A stretch of DNA of 35,693 nt from an uncultured Eubacteriales bacterium (lineage in GTDB: Bacteria > Bacillota > Clostridia > Monoglobales > Monoglobaceae): positions 1 through 35,693 of the forward strand of contig URAN01000029.1 in NCBI GenBank assembly GCA_900545865.1, in the 5' to 3' direction. Below, piece by piece: positions 34,451 through 35,693 of the stretch. The notes under the pieces are model-generated. The model worked only from the letters and a program-made list of their open reading frames with translations, ran no database searches and was not told the origin of the DNA. Numbering within the stretch: the stretch's first letter is position 1; every line of letters begins with the position of its first letter. The position numbers and the translations under genes are program-made.

Positions 34451-34624
34451 GCCTTCCCCCTCAAAGGGAAGGCAAAGGGGCGTCGAGGACGCCGCCCCCT
34501 ACACCATACATTGTGTTTGGTACAAATGTTGTAGGGGCGGTCTACGCTACCGCTACGGTCGGCGATAAGCGGTTGCCACCGGCAACCATCGCCCCCGTGT
34601 GGTCGCCCGAACACGCGAACGTAT
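34451..34624. repeat. Structured GC-rich noncoding repeat cluster
   Basis: Several hairpins are packed together: GCCTTCCC / GGGAAGGC (34451-34473), an inverted pair CCGCCCCCTACA (34492-34503) and TGTAGGGGCGG (34530-34540), and a compound stem with GGCGAT / ATCGCC enclosing GGTTGCC / GGCAACC (34561-34593). It ends in ACGCGAACGTAT (34613-34624), almost the same as the end of the cluster at 30747-30758. The first hairpin could terminate the surface gene, but no T-run follows. No protein is encoded convincingly. Confidence 0.6.
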
Positions 34625-34673
34625 GGCACAAATTTCGTGCAAACATCAACAAAAAAAGAGTGTTTATAAAACG

Positions 34674-34705
34674 ATCGAGGACAGAATTTTTGTTCTGTCC
34701 CCGAT
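34674..34705. terminator. Hairpin before the araC promoter
   Basis: ATCGAGGACAGAA and TTCTGTCCCCGAT pair at 12 of 13 positions around a TTTTTG loop. The following sequence is A-rich on the plus strand, so it is a weak terminator candidate for upstream transcription. Its CCCCGAT edge and the following TTGAATAA resemble the hairpin at 736-765. Confidence 0.4.
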
Positions 34706-34717
34706 TGAATAAAAAGA

Positions 34718-34746
34718 TTGACATGACGTATTATATATGATAAGAT
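34718..34746 (+). promoter_or_regulatory. Promoter of the right-hand araC gene
   Basis: A perfect TTGACA (34718-34723), a 17-bp spacer and TAAGAT (34741-34746), ending 26 bases before the ATG. Confidence 0.72.
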
Positions 34747-34772
34747 AAGCGTGGATAAAAGGGGGGAACGAT

Positions 34773-35585
34773 ATGATTTTTGACAGCACAAAGGTTGGAT
34801 TCAGATTTATCGATGTTATCGGCGGCAAAGAGAACAAAAAATATGTTCATAACAAACCGCGTTCTTTTTGTGCGCTTTCATATCGACTTAATTCACACTC
34901 AATAATGCGATACGGCGGAAAAGAGATTGAGCTTAAAACAAATGATATAACTTTTGTTCCGGCTAATTTGGAATATGACCGTTATACGGATTATGAAGAG
35001 TTTTTGTGTATTCATTTTGAGGTGTTTAATGATACGACATCCGAAATATGCAAGTTCACACCCAAAAATCCCGAAAAGTTAAAAAGCCTTTTCTATGAGG
35101 CGTATAAGCTTGCCAACAGCACTGCCGCCAAAACGAATTATAAGGGATCGGCGATTCTGAATGAAATTTTTGCATTGATTATAGAAGAGATAAGTTATGA
35201 AAAACAGTATTCTCCGAATTTCCTTGCCGCAAAAAAATATTTGGATGAAAATTATACAAACCCACAGCTGACAATAAGCATGGCCGCCTCTGAGGTCGGA
35301 ATGTCAGAGGTGCATATACGGCGGCTTTTTCACAGCGAAATGAATATGTCACCAAAAAAATATCTGACAAACGTAAGAATAAAACAGGCGCGCTCTCTAA
35401 TCAGCAGCGGTAATTATTCAATCGCCCAAATAGCCGAAATGGTCGGGTTTTATGACGAAAAATACTTTTCTCAGGTATTTAGGAATTACACCGCGTCAAC
35501 CCCAAGCCAATACCGTGAAAACGATATTAATGTTAAAAGGCTTTTCGGCAAGCAACCCGAAACGGAAACAAAAAAGAAAAAATAA
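34773..35585 (+). CDS. AraC-family transcriptional regulator with cupin-type N-terminus
   Basis: A 270-residue regulator. Residues 1-115 resemble the cupin sugar-sensing domain of AraC (IELKTNDITFVPANLEYDRYT and CIHFEVF). Residues 150-250 are the double helix-turn-helix: LTISMAASEVGMSEVHIRRLF, and YSIAQIAEMVGFYDEKYFSQVF ending TPSQYRE. A lysine-rich tail closes the protein. GGGGGG precedes the ATG. It lies directly after the surface polysaccharide genes in the same direction but has its own consensus promoter and terminator, so it is a probable local activator responding to a sugar (inference). Target sites were not identified. Confidence 0.9.
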   Translation: MIFDSTKVGFRFIDVIGGKENKKYVHNKPRSFCALSYRLNSHSIMRYGGKEIELKTNDITFVPANLEYDRYTDYEEFLCIHFEVFNDTTSEICKFTPKNPEKLKSLFYEAYKLANSTAAKTNYKGSAILNEIFALIIEEISYEKQYSPNFLAAKKYLDENYTNPQLTISMAASEVGMSEVHIRRLFHSEMNMSPKKYLTNVRIKQARSLISSGNYSIAQIAEMVGFYDEKYFSQVFRNYTASTPSQYRENDINVKRLFGKQPETETKKKK

Positions 35586-35596
35586 CGTATGTCACA

Positions 35597-35640
35597 ATAC
35601 GGGGTCGGTTCATCGTGAACCGACCCCGTATGATTTTTAT
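35597..35640. terminator. Terminator after araC
   Basis: A 16-bp perfect stem (ATACGGGGTCGGTTCA, loop TCG) followed by GATTTTTAT on the plus strand. It may also serve a convergent gene entering from the right. Confidence 0.88.
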
Positions 35641-35693
35641 CAGTGCATCCTAAAATCGAGATTATAGGGTATGTCGTCATTTGTGCCGAGAGC
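35640..35693 (-). CDS. Possible C-terminal end of a leftward gene, cut by window edge
   Basis: Read leftward from the edge, one frame gives 17 codons ending GTNDDIPYNLDFRMH and a TGA stop at 35640-35642, eight bases before a perfect hairpin. The composition and the position in front of the terminator suggest a real C-terminus convergent with araC. With so few residues the family cannot be named. Confidence 0.35.
   Translation of the reverse strand, partial: ALGTNDDIPYNLDFRMH

Noticed and set aside
34513..34740. A 75-codon open frame inside the repeat cluster before araC
   Set aside because: It is made of hairpin-forming repeat sequence and runs across a promoter; no ribosome site fits.
1..35693. 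Phage, transposon, CRISPR, toxin-antitoxin or defence genes as the unusual system
   Set aside because: No integrase, transposase, capsid, Cas, nuclease or paired toxin-antitoxin motif was found, and no regularly spaced repeat array exists.

Overview
The window looks like the chromosome of an anaerobic, Gram-positive-type member of the Clostridia. It has strong purine-rich ribosome binding sites, several TTG and GTG starts, S-layer homology (SLH) surface proteins, a copper-amine-oxidase-type stalk protein, and regulators and sugar genes typical of that group. The SLH-rich, carbohydrate-active content resembles plant-polymer degraders such as Monoglobus, but the sequence alone does not fix a genus. 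I see no tRNA, rRNA, CRISPR array, transposase or phage gene.

Left part (1-6211). A truncated dTDP-4-dehydrorhamnose reductase runs off the left edge. Next comes a tight leftward operon of four genes (5131 down to 805): a fused glycerophosphodiester phosphodiesterase-PHP phosphatase, a zinc alcohol/polyol dehydrogenase, a PfkB sugar kinase and an MgtC-type membrane protein. It is divergent from a DeoR regulator (5415-6170) whose promoter region carries three direct repeats. The enzyme set could convert a phosphodiester-linked polyol into a ketose phosphate. This is an inference from gene content.

Middle part (6212-15701). It holds a DegV lipid-binding protein, a TetR regulator, a spermidine/putrescine ABC transporter (potA, potB and a fused potC-potD), a secreted stalk-domain protein, a PocR-AraC regulator transcribed leftward from a consensus promoter overlapped by a 21-bp-phased direct repeat, and an FAD-dependent oxidoreductase. 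Perfect hairpin terminators separate most units.

Right part (15702-35693). Two tandem consensus-like promoters and a leader of 250-440 nt precede five closely spaced rightward genes (16210-30619). They encode two SLH proteins (one anchored at its C-terminus, one at its N-terminus), two very large clan GH-A-type glycoside hydrolases with paralogous cores, and a concanavalin-like (LamG-type) binding protein. A sixth large secreted protein (30880-34416) follows between two clusters of structured GC-rich repeats, then an AraC regulator with its own promoter and terminator. Three of the large proteins share an N-terminal lectin-like plus Ig-like module and a short conserved C-terminal tail. I read this as a cell-surface polysaccharide-binding and hydrolysis system, presumably on an S-layer, and it is the best candidate here for an undescribed system. 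A fragment of a leftward gene may enter at the right edge.
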